From an uncultured Akkermansia sp. (lineage in GTDB: Bacteria; Verrucomicrobiota; Verrucomicrobiia; Verrucomicrobiales; Akkermansiaceae), in the NCBI GenBank assembly GCA_905200945.1, contig CAJKMG010000002.1:186001-250000 (forward strand): 64,000 nucleotides of DNA, given 5' to 3'. The notes beneath the pieces are model-generated. The model worked only from the letters and a program-made list of their open reading frames with translations. It did no database searches and was not told the origin of the DNA. The translations under genes were made by a program, and so were the position numbers. Shown piece by piece: positions 8,879 through 16,968 of the stretch. How positions within the stretch are numbered: position 1 is the first letter of the stretch; every line of letters begins with the position of its first letter.

Positions 8879-9823
8879 ATGAAACGCATTTCCCTGATCA
8901 TTCCCTGCCTGAATGAAGAAGAGGCCATTCCGGCATTCAAGCAAGAAGTAGACCGGGTTTTCAAGGAACGCCTGGAGGGCTATTCCCCGGAACTTATTTT
9001 CGTGGACGACGGCTCCACGGACCGCTCCCTGGAAATGATTAAGAAAATGGCGGAATATTCCCCTGAAGTAAAATTCATTTCCTTCTCCCGCAATTTCGGA
9101 AAGGAAGCCGCCATCTATGCGGGTCTGGAAGCGGCCACAGGGGATTATGCCGCCGTCATGGATGTGGATCTCCAGGATCCTCCTTCCCTGCTCCCGGATA
9201 TGGTGAAAGCCATTGAGCAGGAAGGGTACGACTGTGCGGGAACACGACGCGTCACCCGGCAGGGGGAACCGCCGTTGAGGTCCTTTTTCGCCCGCGCCTT
9301 TTACAAGACAATTCACCAGATATCAGACACCCGCATCGTAGACGGAGCCCGGGACTATAAGCTGATGACCCGTCCCGTACTGGAAGCTCTGCTTTCCCTG
9401 AAAGAGTACAACCGGTTTTCCAAGGGGTTGTACGAATGGGTGGGGTTCCGGACCAAATGGTTTGAATATGAAAATGTGGAACGTGTGGCAGGAGAAACCA
9501 AGTGGTCTTTCTTCAAACTGTTCCTGTACTCCATTGAAGGTATTGTGGCTTTTTCCACCGCCCCCCTGGCTCTGGCCTCCATCATGGGAGTGCTTCTTTC
9601 CTTCATTTCATTCCTTTCCATCATTATCTTGACGGTCCGCGAATTGATCTGGCCCCATTCCGCCTACGGGTGGACTTCTCTGGTATGCGTCTTCTGCATG
9701 ATGGGCGGCATCGTGCTGCTGTGCCTGGGCATTCTGGGCCAGTACCTAGCCAAGACTTATACGGAAGTTAAAAAACGCCCTATTTACATCGCCAGGGAAC
9801 GTTCCATCAAACCTTTCAACTGA
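8879..9823 (+). CDS. Family 2 glycosyltransferase, membrane-anchored (DPM1/GtrB type)
   Basis: The first 230 residues are a GT-A catalytic domain: SLIIPCLNEEEAIPAF (nucleotide binding), FVDDGSTDRSLEM, and the metal-binding MDVDLQDPP. Two hydrophobic helices follow (about residues 228-252 and 265-290). This layout is that of polyprenyl-phosphate glycosyltransferases such as GtrB, ArnC or YfdH, which transfer a sugar from a nucleotide donor to undecaprenyl phosphate on the cytoplasmic face. The sugar cannot be told from sequence. The next glycosyltransferase starts 8 bases after its stop, so the two are probably co-transcribed and act on the same glycan. Confidence 0.88.
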   Translation: MKRISLIIPCLNEEEAIPAFKQEVDRVFKERLEGYSPELIFVDDGSTDRSLEMIKKMAEYSPEVKFISFSRNFGKEAAIYAGLEAATGDYAAVMDVDLQDPPSLLPDMVKAIEQEGYDCAGTRRVTRQGEPPLRSFFARAFYKTIHQISDTRIVDGARDYKLMTRPVLEALLSLKEYNRFSKGLYEWVGFRTKWFEYENVERVAGETKWSFFKLFLYSIEGIVAFSTAPLALASIMGVLLSFISFLSIIILTVRELIWPHSAYGWTSLVCVFCMMGGIVLLCLGILGQYLAKTYTEVKKRPIYIARERSIKPFN

Positions 9824-9831
9824 CGTTGCCC

Positions 9832-10653
9832 ATGGACACAGAACCGGACTTCAGCATCATTACGCCCAGCTATAATTACGCCCGCTACGTGCGGGAATGC
9901 ATAGAGAGCGTCAACAATCAGGAAGGAGCCACATTTGAACACATCATCCAGGATGCAGGATCCACGGACGGCACCCTGGATATCCTGCATTCCTACCCTC
10001 ACCTGAAACTGCATGTGGAGAAGGATTCCGGCATGTCGGAAGGCATCAACCGCGGTTTCCGCAAGGCGCGCGGGAAATGGGTGATGTGGCTGAATACGGA
10101 TGACCGCCTGCTTCCGGGGGCTCTGGCGGCGGTCAAAGCCTTTGCAGATTCCCGCCCGGATGCGGATATTGTGTATGGCGCATGGAATTTCATCGGGCCG
10201 GACGGAGATATCCAACGCGCCATGAAAGCCCTGCCCTACAGTCTGAACATGCACATCTGGTACGGAACTTATCTGGCCTCCACGGCATTGTTTCTGCGCC
10301 GGAGCACTACTATTGAAGAGGGGTTCCTGCTGGACGAGCGTTTTCACTATGACATGGACGGGGAATATTACGCGCGCCTGGGCCGTGCCGGAAAGAAATT
10401 CGTGCATTACAACAGGCTGCTGGCGGATTTTCGCTGGCATGGCGATAATCTGAGCGCCCCCAATATCGAACGCCGGGACATGGACGCGGAGTTAAAGCGC
10501 CAAAAGCAACACGGAGAGGATGCCGCCATCAAGCGCATTTACGGCTATTCCTTTTCCAAGCACAGCTGCAACAATATCATGGACGGTTTCATGCGTGAGG
10601 CCTACCGCATGAAAAAGGCCTTCCTTTATCTCACCACCCCCTGGGAAAAGTAA
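9832..10653 (+). CDS. Family 2 glycosyltransferase, soluble (WcaA-like)
   Basis: A 273-residue GT-A enzyme with FSIITPSYNYARYVRECI at the N-terminus, the donor loop QDAGSTDGTLDIL, and WLNTDDRLLPGAL carrying the metal-binding DxD-type motif. A later FHYDMDGEYYARLGRAG matches the acceptor and base region of this family. No membrane segment is seen. It probably adds a sugar to a surface polysaccharide or lipid-linked glycan. ATG at 9832 was chosen over the TTG six bases upstream. It follows the membrane-anchored glycosyltransferase with almost no gap. Confidence 0.85.
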   Translation: MDTEPDFSIITPSYNYARYVRECIESVNNQEGATFEHIIQDAGSTDGTLDILHSYPHLKLHVEKDSGMSEGINRGFRKARGKWVMWLNTDDRLLPGALAAVKAFADSRPDADIVYGAWNFIGPDGDIQRAMKALPYSLNMHIWYGTYLASTALFLRRSTTIEEGFLLDERFHYDMDGEYYARLGRAGKKFVHYNRLLADFRWHGDNLSAPNIERRDMDAELKRQKQHGEDAAIKRIYGYSFSKHSCNNIMDGFMREAYRMKKAFLYLTTPWEK

Positions 10654-10734
10654 TCTGTTCTTTTCTGCTTTTCCCTGAAAAGCCGCAGCGTTCCTTTTTC
10701 GCCATCCCATAGGAAGCACGAGCCCTGGTACGGC

Positions 10735-10770
10735 AAAGGCCGCAGCCGTTATCACAGCTGCGGCCCGCAA
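10735..10770 (-). terminator. Hairpin between the converging glycosyltransferase and ndk genes
   Basis: A perfect 9-bp GC-rich stem (GGCCGCAGC / GCTGCGGCC) lies 30 bases past the ndk stop. On the minus strand it is followed by a short TTT, so it could end ndk transcription; the T tract is weak. Confidence 0.5.
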
Positions 10771-10799
10771 TGAACCGGATGGGAAAAAACGGTCTTTCC

Positions 10800-11255
10800 T
10801 TAATTAAGGCTGTCAAACAACTCTTCTTCCCGGAAGAATCTTGCCAGCTCCACGGCGGCGGATTCACGGCTGTCGGACGCATGGCAGATGTTCATCATGC
10901 TGTCTGTTCCAAAATCGCCGCGGATAGTGCCCTTCTGCGCCTTCTGGGAATTGGTGGGCCCCAGCAGTTCGCGCACGCGCACAATAACGCCGGGCCCTTT
11001 CAGGGCAATGGCGATGACCGGAGAACTGGTCATGAAATCAAGCAGCTTCGGGAAAAGCGGTTCCCCATTGATGACCAGATCCAGAATATGGGCGTAATGT
11101 TCTCTGAGCACCGGTTCGTCAAGCTGGATCATCTTTATGCCGCGCAGGCGAAACCCTTCGGACAAAAAACGTTTCAAAATGGTGCCGGAAAGGTTTTTCC
11201 GCACACAGTCGGGTTTCAGCAAAATCAGCGTTGTTTCTTCTTGAGTGTTTGGCAT
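10800..11255 (-). CDS. ndk: Nucleoside diphosphate kinase
   Basis: This enzyme passes the gamma phosphate of ATP to other nucleoside diphosphates through a phospho-histidine. The 151 residues begin with TLILLKPDCVRKNL, carry the loop VRELLGPTNSQKAQKGTIRG, and hold the active-site His at residue 125 in NICHASDS. The length is slightly above the usual 140-145 because of a short N-terminal extension. It converges with the glycosyltransferase gene and is transcribed alone. Confidence 0.96.
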   Translation of the reverse strand: MPNTQEETTLILLKPDCVRKNLSGTILKRFLSEGFRLRGIKMIQLDEPVLREHYAHILDLVINGEPLFPKLLDFMTSSPVIAIALKGPGVIVRVRELLGPTNSQKAQKGTIRGDFGTDSMMNICHASDSRESAAVELARFFREEELFDSLN

Positions 11256-11358
11256 AAAATCAGCGAAGTTTCAGGATGGAGTGAGGGAATTACACCCTAA
11301 TCCCCGTCAGGTCAAGGATAATTGCACAACTGGTCTTTTCTGCTGGGAAAGGAATCAG

Positions 11359-12147
11359 TCACAAATTCCTCTTATAGGAATCGCACCGGTTCCGCCATCC
11401 GGCAAGCCAGCGCGCTTCTCCGCGGCCCGGCGGGCTGTTGTCCACGCGGCGCTGAAGCACCCTTTTGGCCGCTTCCGCAAATTCAACCGCCGCAGGCTGT
11501 CCGGGAGAAACGGAGCGCATTTCCTCCAGCACCTGCCTGAGCCCCCAGCCTATCCCCCGGTACTGTTCCGCCGGATTGGTTCCTTCTCCCTTGAAATTCA
11601 CGTAGTCAATCAGGGCGTACATGCCGTTGGGAACCGACGCCACGGCGTAATAGCGGGCCGCCATCTCTTCCGGGCGGCGGGACTGGCCCTTGATACGCTC
11701 CAGAGCGGCCACAGACCTGGCAATAATGAAATCCGCCTGCATTTGCAGAACCGCCGGGCTGGACAACCACCGGCGCATCCGTTCAGGAAGACCGCCGCGA
11801 ACGTCCGCCGCTTCAAATTCCTTTCTGGTCCGCCACGGAGCCGCACCGGAAAACCATTCCGGAACCCGGATTCCTTTCACGCGGCAGAACTGAATGAAAG
11901 CAGGGAAACTTTCCTCAAACCTTTCCGTGACTCCGGCAGGAAACCAGATGAAATGTCCGATGCCAAGGGAAGGAAATGCCTCTCCCCGGTTCCAGGAAAC
12001 CAGCCCCCTTATTGTCCCGGCACATTCGTTTTGCCAGATTTTCCGCGCGATTTTTGCCTTCACTTCTCCCGTATCCGGCTCCGCCTGAACCCAGGCAGGC
12101 ACACAGCACGCCAGCACCAGAACACAACCAGCCGTCTTTCCATTCAT
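11359..12147 (-). CDS. Exported protein of unknown function with lysozyme-like features
   Basis: The 262-residue protein starts with a Sec signal peptide (MNGKTAGCVLVLACCVPAWVQA, cleavage likely after AQA-like VQA). The start was chosen because a longer in-frame version would lose the signal. The mature part has KIWQNECAGTIRGLVSW, then PSLGIGHFIWFPAG, then FEESFPAFIQFC, and an Arg/Trp-rich C-terminus ending in a WLAGWRNRCDSY segment. An early Glu and a later GIGHxIW recall lysozyme/transglycosylase folds, but this is only a resemblance. It is divergent from the pseudouridine synthase gene with about 90 bases between. A periplasmic or surface role is inferred. Confidence 0.6.
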   Translation of the reverse strand: MNGKTAGCVLVLACCVPAWVQAEPDTGEVKAKIARKIWQNECAGTIRGLVSWNRGEAFPSLGIGHFIWFPAGVTERFEESFPAFIQFCRVKGIRVPEWFSGAAPWRTRKEFEAADVRGGLPERMRRWLSSPAVLQMQADFIIARSVAALERIKGQSRRPEEMAARYYAVASVPNGMYALIDYVNFKGEGTNPAEQYRGIGWGLRQVLEEMRSVSPGQPAAVEFAEAAKRVLQRRVDNSPPGRGEARWLAGWRNRCDSYKRNL

Positions 12148-12240
12148 GCAGATACTTTCCTTCCCCAACGCAGACAAGTCAAGCCGCTTCAATTTCCCGT
12201 GCCAAAGCCGGCGTTTCATGTTACCCTTGCCGGGCACGGC

Positions 12241-12807
12241 ATGATTCTGGCGTTCAATAAACCTTACGGTATTCTCTCCCAGTTTACGAAAGAGGCTCCC
12301 CACCACCGGACACTGGCAGAATTCGGTTTTCCTCCCGGCGTGTATCCTGTAGGAAGGCTGGATGCGGATTCGGAAGGTCTGCTTCTTTTATCCGATGAGA
12401 AGGGCCTGGCAGACCGTCTCCTGAACCCCTCCGGCAGACATCCCAGAACCTATTGGAGCCAGGTGGAAGGCACTCCTTCCGAAACGGACCTGCTCCCTCT
12501 GGAACTCGGGGGCCTCCGCATCCGCGGGCACTGCACGCTGCCTTGCCGGGCACGCCTCATGCGCAGGGAACCTGACGTGCCGCCCCGCACCCCTCCCGTC
12601 CGCTACCGGGCCTCCATCCCCACTTCATGGCTGGAATTGACACTGGTGGAAGGAAAAAACCGCCAGGTGAGGCGCATGACCGCCGCCATCGGCTTTCCTA
12701 CGCTCCGGCTTCTGCGCGCCAGAATCGGAAATTTCTCCCTGTCGGGGCTGAAACCCGGCACATGGAAAGAGCTGGATTCCCGCGAGCGAAGGCAGCTCAT
12801 GCCGTAA
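12241..12807 (+). CDS. 23S rRNA pseudouridine synthase of the RsuA/RluB/E/F family
   Basis: This 188-residue enzyme isomerises uridine to pseudouridine in rRNA. The catalytic motif GRLDADSEGLLLLSDE contains the nucleophilic Asp, and FNKPYGILSQF at the start and VEGKNRQVRRMTAAIGFP near the end are typical of the RsuA family. No S4 RNA-binding domain precedes the catalytic domain, as in short RluE-type members. The start at 12241 sits at the first motif and gives the right length; the reading frame remains open far upstream, but that part overlaps the opposite-strand gene and has no family similarity. Confidence 0.85.
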   Translation: MILAFNKPYGILSQFTKEAPHHRTLAEFGFPPGVYPVGRLDADSEGLLLLSDEKGLADRLLNPSGRHPRTYWSQVEGTPSETDLLPLELGGLRIRGHCTLPCRARLMRREPDVPPRTPPVRYRASIPTSWLELTLVEGKNRQVRRMTAAIGFPTLRLLRARIGNFSLSGLKPGTWKELDSRERRQLMP

Positions 12808-12881
12808 TATAGGCTTGATTCCGGGCAGAACCCGCTCTTATATGTCTTTCCGCATCAGGATATCTACCTAGACCTTTTTAC

Positions 12882-13103
12882 ATGAAAGCCGAACTCGTCG
12901 AACAAGCCTCCAAAATCATTCCCGAGCCCCAGATGCTGATCAACGTGGTTTCCCGCCGCGTTGCCCAGCTTAATAATGGCCGCGCTCCGCTGGTACCCAC
13001 CACGCCCCATATGGGCAACGCGAACATTGCCCTGACGGAGATCATTGAAGGCAAGCTTGTCTATCATGCGGAATCCGGCAGCCTCCAGGAAGACAACCAG
13101 TAA
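12882..13103 (+). CDS. rpoZ: RNA polymerase omega-subunit-like protein
   Basis: A 73-residue basic protein whose segment INVVSRRVAQLNNGRAPLV matches the conserved omega/RPB6 core (the R-R-x-x-Q motif), and whose LTEIIEGKLVYH matches the omega family's A-x-x-E-I-x-x-G-K-I segment. Omega helps to assemble and stabilise RNA polymerase by clasping the beta-prime C-terminus. It lies 115 bases before smpB and has a terminator between. Confidence 0.75.
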   Translation: MKAELVEQASKIIPEPQMLINVVSRRVAQLNNGRAPLVPTTPHMGNANIALTEIIEGKLVYHAESGSLQEDNQ

Positions 13104-13168
13104 CAATACATTCCCTTTGTTTCCGTTCCGGATCGGAATTCCGTACGGAATCTTTCCTATCCAGCCAG

Positions 13169-13196
13169 GCCCCGGTTTCCCAGCCCGGGGCTTTTT
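13169..13196 (+). terminator. Terminator between rpoZ and smpB
   Basis: The stem GCCCCGG / CCGGGGC has a 9-base loop and is followed by TTTTT. It lies about 65 bases after the omega-like gene and 23 bases before the smpB start, so it may also sit in the smpB leader. Confidence 0.65.
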
Positions 13197-13218
13197 CATC
13201 CTTCTTCCCCTCCGTGCC

Positions 13219-13677
13219 ATGAGCTCCGATATTTCCACCAACAAAAAAGCCCGCCGGGATTACGAAATTCTGGACACCTACGAATGCGGCATGGAGCTCA
13301 AGGGCACGGAAGTCAAATCCATCCGCGCCGGCAAGGTGAATATTGCCGATTCCTTCGCCAGGGTGGAAAATGGCCAGATGCTCCTGTACGGCTGCGACAT
13401 CCAGCCTTGGGAAACAGCCGGAGAATTCTTCCAGCACCAGGCACGCCGGCCCCGCCGCCTTCTTCTCCATAAACGGGAAATTTTCAAACTGGAGCAGCAG
13501 ACTTCCCAGAAAGGCTGTTCCCTGGTAGCTCTCAAGCTGTATTGGAAAAACGGCAAGGTGAAACTGGCTCTTGGCCTGGGCAAGGGCAAAACCCACCGCG
13601 ACCAGCGCTACGATTTGAAAGCCCGCGTGGAAATGCGCGAAGCCCAGCGGGAAGTGGCCCGCATCAACCGCCGGTAA
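13219..13677 (+). CDS. smpB: SsrA-binding protein SmpB
   Basis: SmpB binds tmRNA and brings it to stalled ribosomes for trans-translation. The 152-residue protein has the family pattern NKKARRDYEILDTYECGMELKGTEVKS at the N-terminus, the OB-barrel core, and the basic tail GKGKTHRDQRYDLKARV that inserts into the mRNA channel. ATG at 13219 gives the usual SmpB start; the open frame extends upstream through the terminator and is not coding. No tmRNA gene was seen nearby. Confidence 0.95.
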   Translation: MSSDISTNKKARRDYEILDTYECGMELKGTEVKSIRAGKVNIADSFARVENGQMLLYGCDIQPWETAGEFFQHQARRPRRLLLHKREIFKLEQQTSQKGCSLVALKLYWKNGKVKLALGLGKGKTHRDQRYDLKARVEMREAQREVARINRR

Positions 13678-13860
13678 TCCAAGCGGCAACCACGCGGTTG
13701 CCGTCTGCCTCCTGCCGGAAGCTTTTTCCCTTCCCCTGCCATTTCCTTAATAACCGGCATCCGTCCGGGATAAACGGCAGCGCCGCCAAAAGCGGGGAAC
13801 CAGGCACACTCCAGCGCCCGGGGAAAAAACGGCCCCAACCGTCCGGGCATGCCCGCAAAG

Positions 13861-14424
13861 CTACAACTTCCAATCTACAGGCAATTCCACCTGGCCGCCC
13901 TTTTTATCATCATAACGGATGAAACCGTGCTCCGCACCGTACCAGTGCACATCCCTCGTCACCTTTACGTCAAAACAGCAATAACGGGCTATATCCATTA
14001 AAAGCTCCGTATTTCCCGTCTGCACGTATTCCGCCCACCATTTGAGAGCCTGGGTGCCCACAGCCGTTTTTGAAGAACCGATGGATGCGGCCGCCACGGA
14101 ATCCAGCTTGACGCGCACGCCCCCGCGCTGTTCGATATCCTTGCACAAATCAAGGTTGTTCGTGATATCTATCATGTTCCACATCGTATAACGCTGGAGC
14201 ACGCCATAATCGAAATGCTCGTGGTTGTAACCCACCACCAGGTCGGCCTGGGAAAGCTGCCGGATGAGATCATCCACCATTTCCTCGGAATAAATCGTAT
14301 ACTTGCCGGAAGCCGTGGAATAAGTCACGCCCACGGAAAGGCGCATCTCGGCCGTATTGTGCCAGCCGCCCACCTCCGCCGCGGAATGACGGGTTTCCAA
14401 ATCAAAATACACGATGTCTCTCAT
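13861..14424 (-). CDS. RNase H-like (DEDD) exonuclease-type protein, stand-alone
   Basis: The sequence MRDIVYFDLETRHSAAEVGG starts with the DxE motif of DEDD 3'-5' exonucleases, LVVGYNHEHFDYGVLQ carries the second Asp region, and YCCFDVKVTRDVHWYG gives the YxxxDV motif with the last Asp. This pattern is that of the YprB/RNase H-like domain often found fused to DEAD/DEAH helicases, but here it is a separate 187-residue protein. A GTG nine codons upstream (14451) is another possible start. The gene is divergent from trmL with about 80 bases between, so they share a regulatory region. Substrate (RNA or DNA) is unknown. Confidence 0.7.
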   Translation of the reverse strand: MRDIVYFDLETRHSAAEVGGWHNTAEMRLSVGVTYSTASGKYTIYSEEMVDDLIRQLSQADLVVGYNHEHFDYGVLQRYTMWNMIDITNNLDLCKDIEQRGGVRVKLDSVAAASIGSSKTAVGTQALKWWAEYVQTGNTELLMDIARYCCFDVKVTRDVHWYGAEHGFIRYDDKKGGQVELPVDWKL

Positions 14425-14504
14425 CGGGTGAAAACGTACATTATTTGCCACTTTTGGACAAGTCCCACTTGAACGGGAGGCCTGTTTGTGATGAGAATAC
14501 GCGC

Positions 14505-14969
14505 ATGCAGCCCCGTTTCCACATCGTCATGTTTCATCCGGAAATTCCGCATAATACGGGAGCTGCCGGACGGTTGGCTTTGGCAACGGGTTCCAGGCTC
14601 CATCTGATCAAACCTTTGGGGTTCAGCCTGGATGAAAAGCATGTGCGCCGTACGGGGCTGGACTATTGGGCCAAAGTGGATCTGCATGTCTGGGACAGCC
14701 TGGAGGAACTGAAGCAGGCGGCAGCCCCCGGCGCGCAGTTCTGGTATCTGAGCACCAAGGCGCCACGTTCCCATTGGGATGCGGTTTTTCATGCGGGGGA
14801 CTATCTGGTTTTTGGACCGGAATCCCGTGGATTGCCGGAAAGCATGCTGAAAGAACACGCAGATACCGCCCTGACTATTCCAATGCCCGGGGAAGGAGCC
14901 CGCAGCCTGAATCTATCCACAGCCGTAGCTGTTGTCCTTTACGAAGGGCTGCGCCAGATCGGCATTTGA
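14505..14969 (+). CDS. trmL: tRNA (cytidine/uridine-34-2'-O)-methyltransferase TrmL
   Basis: This SpoU-family knotted methyltransferase uses S-adenosylmethionine to methylate the wobble ribose of tRNA-Leu species. The 154 residues carry the three SpoU motifs: HIVMFHPEIPHNTGAAGRLA (motif 1 with Asn-Thr-Gly), LVFGPESRGLPESML (motif 2), and IPMPGEGARSLNLSTAVAVVLYE (motif 3). The short length without an extra RNA-binding domain fits TrmL. ATG at 14505 starts the protein just before motif 1. Confidence 0.92.
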   Translation: MQPRFHIVMFHPEIPHNTGAAGRLALATGSRLHLIKPLGFSLDEKHVRRTGLDYWAKVDLHVWDSLEELKQAAAPGAQFWYLSTKAPRSHWDAVFHAGDYLVFGPESRGLPESMLKEHADTALTIPMPGEGARSLNLSTAVAVVLYEGLRQIGI

Positions 14970-15055
14970 CCGGAAAACAGCTCCAGTCCTTCTTCCGCTC
15001 CACCCCGGTTATGGATATCCTGCCCGGGTAATCTACACCGCAAAAGAATACAGGG

Positions 15056-15664
15056 TCATGGAGAAACGGTTTCCGCATTTTTCCACCGCCAGGGGCGCAC
15101 CAGATAAAAGAGAATCAGAGAGGCGACAGCGCCGCAGGTATCGCAGAACATGTCTTTCTGGGCATCCCATATATCGCCCTGGGAGCCGAGAAAATCATTC
15201 GCGTCATTCCCGCCCACAATGACCGCATACTGCCATTCAATGATTTCATACGCCGCGGCTACAGCCATCACGAAAAAGAGACCGAAAATCCCCGCCAGCA
15301 CTTTCCCCGCATATTGCTTGCGCACCAGATACTCAGCTACGGGAAACGCATAAAACCCCACCGTAAAATGGGCCACCCGGTCAAACGAGTTCCTGTGGGC
15401 TCCCATCAGCTCCCGAAACCACTCGAAAGGCACTTCCGCAAACGTGTAATGCGCCCCCACCGTATGGCAGGCCAGCCAGAAAAACATCAGCGTGTAGGAC
15501 CAGTTGCTGAAACGGAATCTCCGGAACCCGGCCGCCAGGAGGACGACCGCCAGCGCCACGGGAATCACCTCCGCCACCCAGACGGAACGGGAAGAAGGGG
15601 AAATGCCAAGGGCAATAAACAGCACGGCGAATACCGCCAGCAGGTAAAAAGGATAATTTTTCAT
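15056..15664 (-). CDS. DUF2238 (YjdF-like) inner-membrane protein
   Basis: A 202-residue polytopic protein with about six hydrophobic segments. The segments FFWLACHTVGAHYTFAEVPF, RNSFDRVAHFTVGFYAFPV and EIIEWQYAVIVGG are characteristic of DUF2238, the family of E. coli YjdF. Conserved His, Asp and Glu residues lie in or near the membrane, which hints at metal binding or enzyme activity, but the function is unknown. Upstream, on the same strand, lies citrate synthase behind a terminator. Confidence 0.85.
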   Translation of the reverse strand: MKNYPFYLLAVFAVLFIALGISPSSRSVWVAEVIPVALAVVLLAAGFRRFRFSNWSYTLMFFWLACHTVGAHYTFAEVPFEWFRELMGAHRNSFDRVAHFTVGFYAFPVAEYLVRKQYAGKVLAGIFGLFFVMAVAAAYEIIEWQYAVIVGGNDANDFLGSQGDIWDAQKDMFCDTCGAVASLILFYLVRPWRWKNAETVSP

Positions 15665-15705
15665 GAGGGAGAGAGGAGAAGCGGAAAAGCGCAGGAGCCG
15701 ACATA

Positions 15706-15735
15706 GAAAAAGCGACGGAGATTACCTCCGTCGCC
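15706..15735 (-). terminator. Rho-independent terminator after citrate synthase
   Basis: Read on the minus strand, the stem GCGACGGAG / CTCCGTCGC with a 5-base loop is followed by TTTTT. It lies about 20 bases past the citrate synthase stop. Confidence 0.85.
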
Positions 15736-15753
15736 TTTTCCGTTAAAAAACTT

Positions 15754-16896
15754 TTACCGCATGTCAATGGTAGGCACCGGAATACGGTCCTTGGGTCCCG
15801 TGTAAAGAGTCAGCGGCCTGTACAGCGTGTTATCCTCCATTTGTTCCAGAACCTGGGCCACCCAGCCGCTACAGCGGGCAATGGAGAAAATGGCGGTAAA
15901 CAGCCTGGTGGGAATCCCGATGCTGTAATAAACCGTGGCGGAATAAAAATCCACATTGGCATTCAACCCTTTGCGCTCCCTGACAAGTTTCGCGATGCGT
16001 TCCGACATGCGTATCCACTTGGGTTCTCCGATCCGGGAGGAAAGGCGGATGGCCATGCGGCGCAAATGCGGGGCGCGGGGATCCAGCACACGGTACACGC
16101 GGTGCCCCATGCCCATGATTTTTTCCTTCCGCGCCAGCTTGTCCTCAATGTAGGAGTCCACCCGGTCCTCTGTGCCTATTTCCTTGAGCATTTCAATCAC
16201 GCCCTCATTGGCGCCCCCATGAAGCGGCCCTTTCAGCGTGCCGATGGCCGCTGTGATGGCAGAATACATGTCCGAAAGCGTGGCGATGCAGACACGCGCC
16301 GCAAAGGTGGAGGCATTCATGCCGTGGTCTGCGTGCAAAATGTAGGCTACCTCCAGAATATGGGCTTCATACTGATCCGGTTCCTCACCCTTCAGCAACC
16401 ACAGGAAATGTTCCGCCTCGCTCAGGTCCTCCCGAACGGGGGGAAGCTCCAGCCCCTGGCACAAACGGTAATAATACGCCACCATCACGGGAACCTTGGC
16501 AATGAGGCTGAGGCCTATTTCCTTCAACTGCCCGGCGTCCTTCGTCCGGTCGTCATACATGCCGAGCATGGAAACAGCCGTCCGGAGGGCGGACATGGGC
16601 CGGGCGGACTTGGTGGCCGTTTTAAAGAAATCCAGAATGGGCTGGGGCAGGTCGCGGTCGGAACGGAGGCGTTTCTTGATGCCCTCCAATTCCTCCCGGT
16701 TGGGAAGACGCTTGTTAAGAAGCAGATAAACCACTTCTTCAAAACAGCACATCTCCACCAGATCATCGATATCGTAGCCCAGATACAACAGACGCCCTTC
16801 CTCGCCGCGCACGTCACTCAAAGCGGATTCATTGGCGATGATTCCTTTTAAACCTTTGGGATATGCGAGGCGCTCGGAAAAAGTGTCATTGCTCAT
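15754..16896 (-). CDS. gltA: Citrate synthase (citrate/2-methylcitrate synthase family)
   Basis: This enzyme condenses oxaloacetate with acetyl-CoA (or propionyl-CoA) to give citrate. The 380-residue length is that of the smaller, Gram-positive/archaeal-type dimeric form. Visible active-site segments are HADHGMNASTFAARV (first His), PLHGGANEGVIEML and KIMGMGHRVYRVLDPRAPHL (second His), and LNANVDFYSATVYYSIGIP (catalytic Asp). In a fermentative organism it would feed the oxidative branch to glutamate; a methylcitrate role cannot be excluded and no prp genes are nearby. tsaB lies 72 bases upstream on the same strand. Confidence 0.93.
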   Translation of the reverse strand: MSNDTFSERLAYPKGLKGIIANESALSDVRGEEGRLLYLGYDIDDLVEMCCFEEVVYLLLNKRLPNREELEGIKKRLRSDRDLPQPILDFFKTATKSARPMSALRTAVSMLGMYDDRTKDAGQLKEIGLSLIAKVPVMVAYYYRLCQGLELPPVREDLSEAEHFLWLLKGEEPDQYEAHILEVAYILHADHGMNASTFAARVCIATLSDMYSAITAAIGTLKGPLHGGANEGVIEMLKEIGTEDRVDSYIEDKLARKEKIMGMGHRVYRVLDPRAPHLRRMAIRLSSRIGEPKWIRMSERIAKLVRERKGLNANVDFYSATVYYSIGIPTRLFTAIFSIARCSGWVAQVLEQMEDNTLYRPLTLYTGPKDRIPVPTIDMR

Positions 16897-16968
16897 GTTA
16901 AAAAATGCTACTGGTGGTGAAGATTACCGGTTAAAAGTCTAACAATCTTCCAAAAAGTCAAACCTTAA

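Noticed and set aside
11245..12240. Upstream extension of the pseudouridine synthase frame
   Set aside because: It overlaps the exported lysozyme-like gene on the other strand and the translation is Pro/Arg-rich without family similarity; the enzyme starts at 12241.
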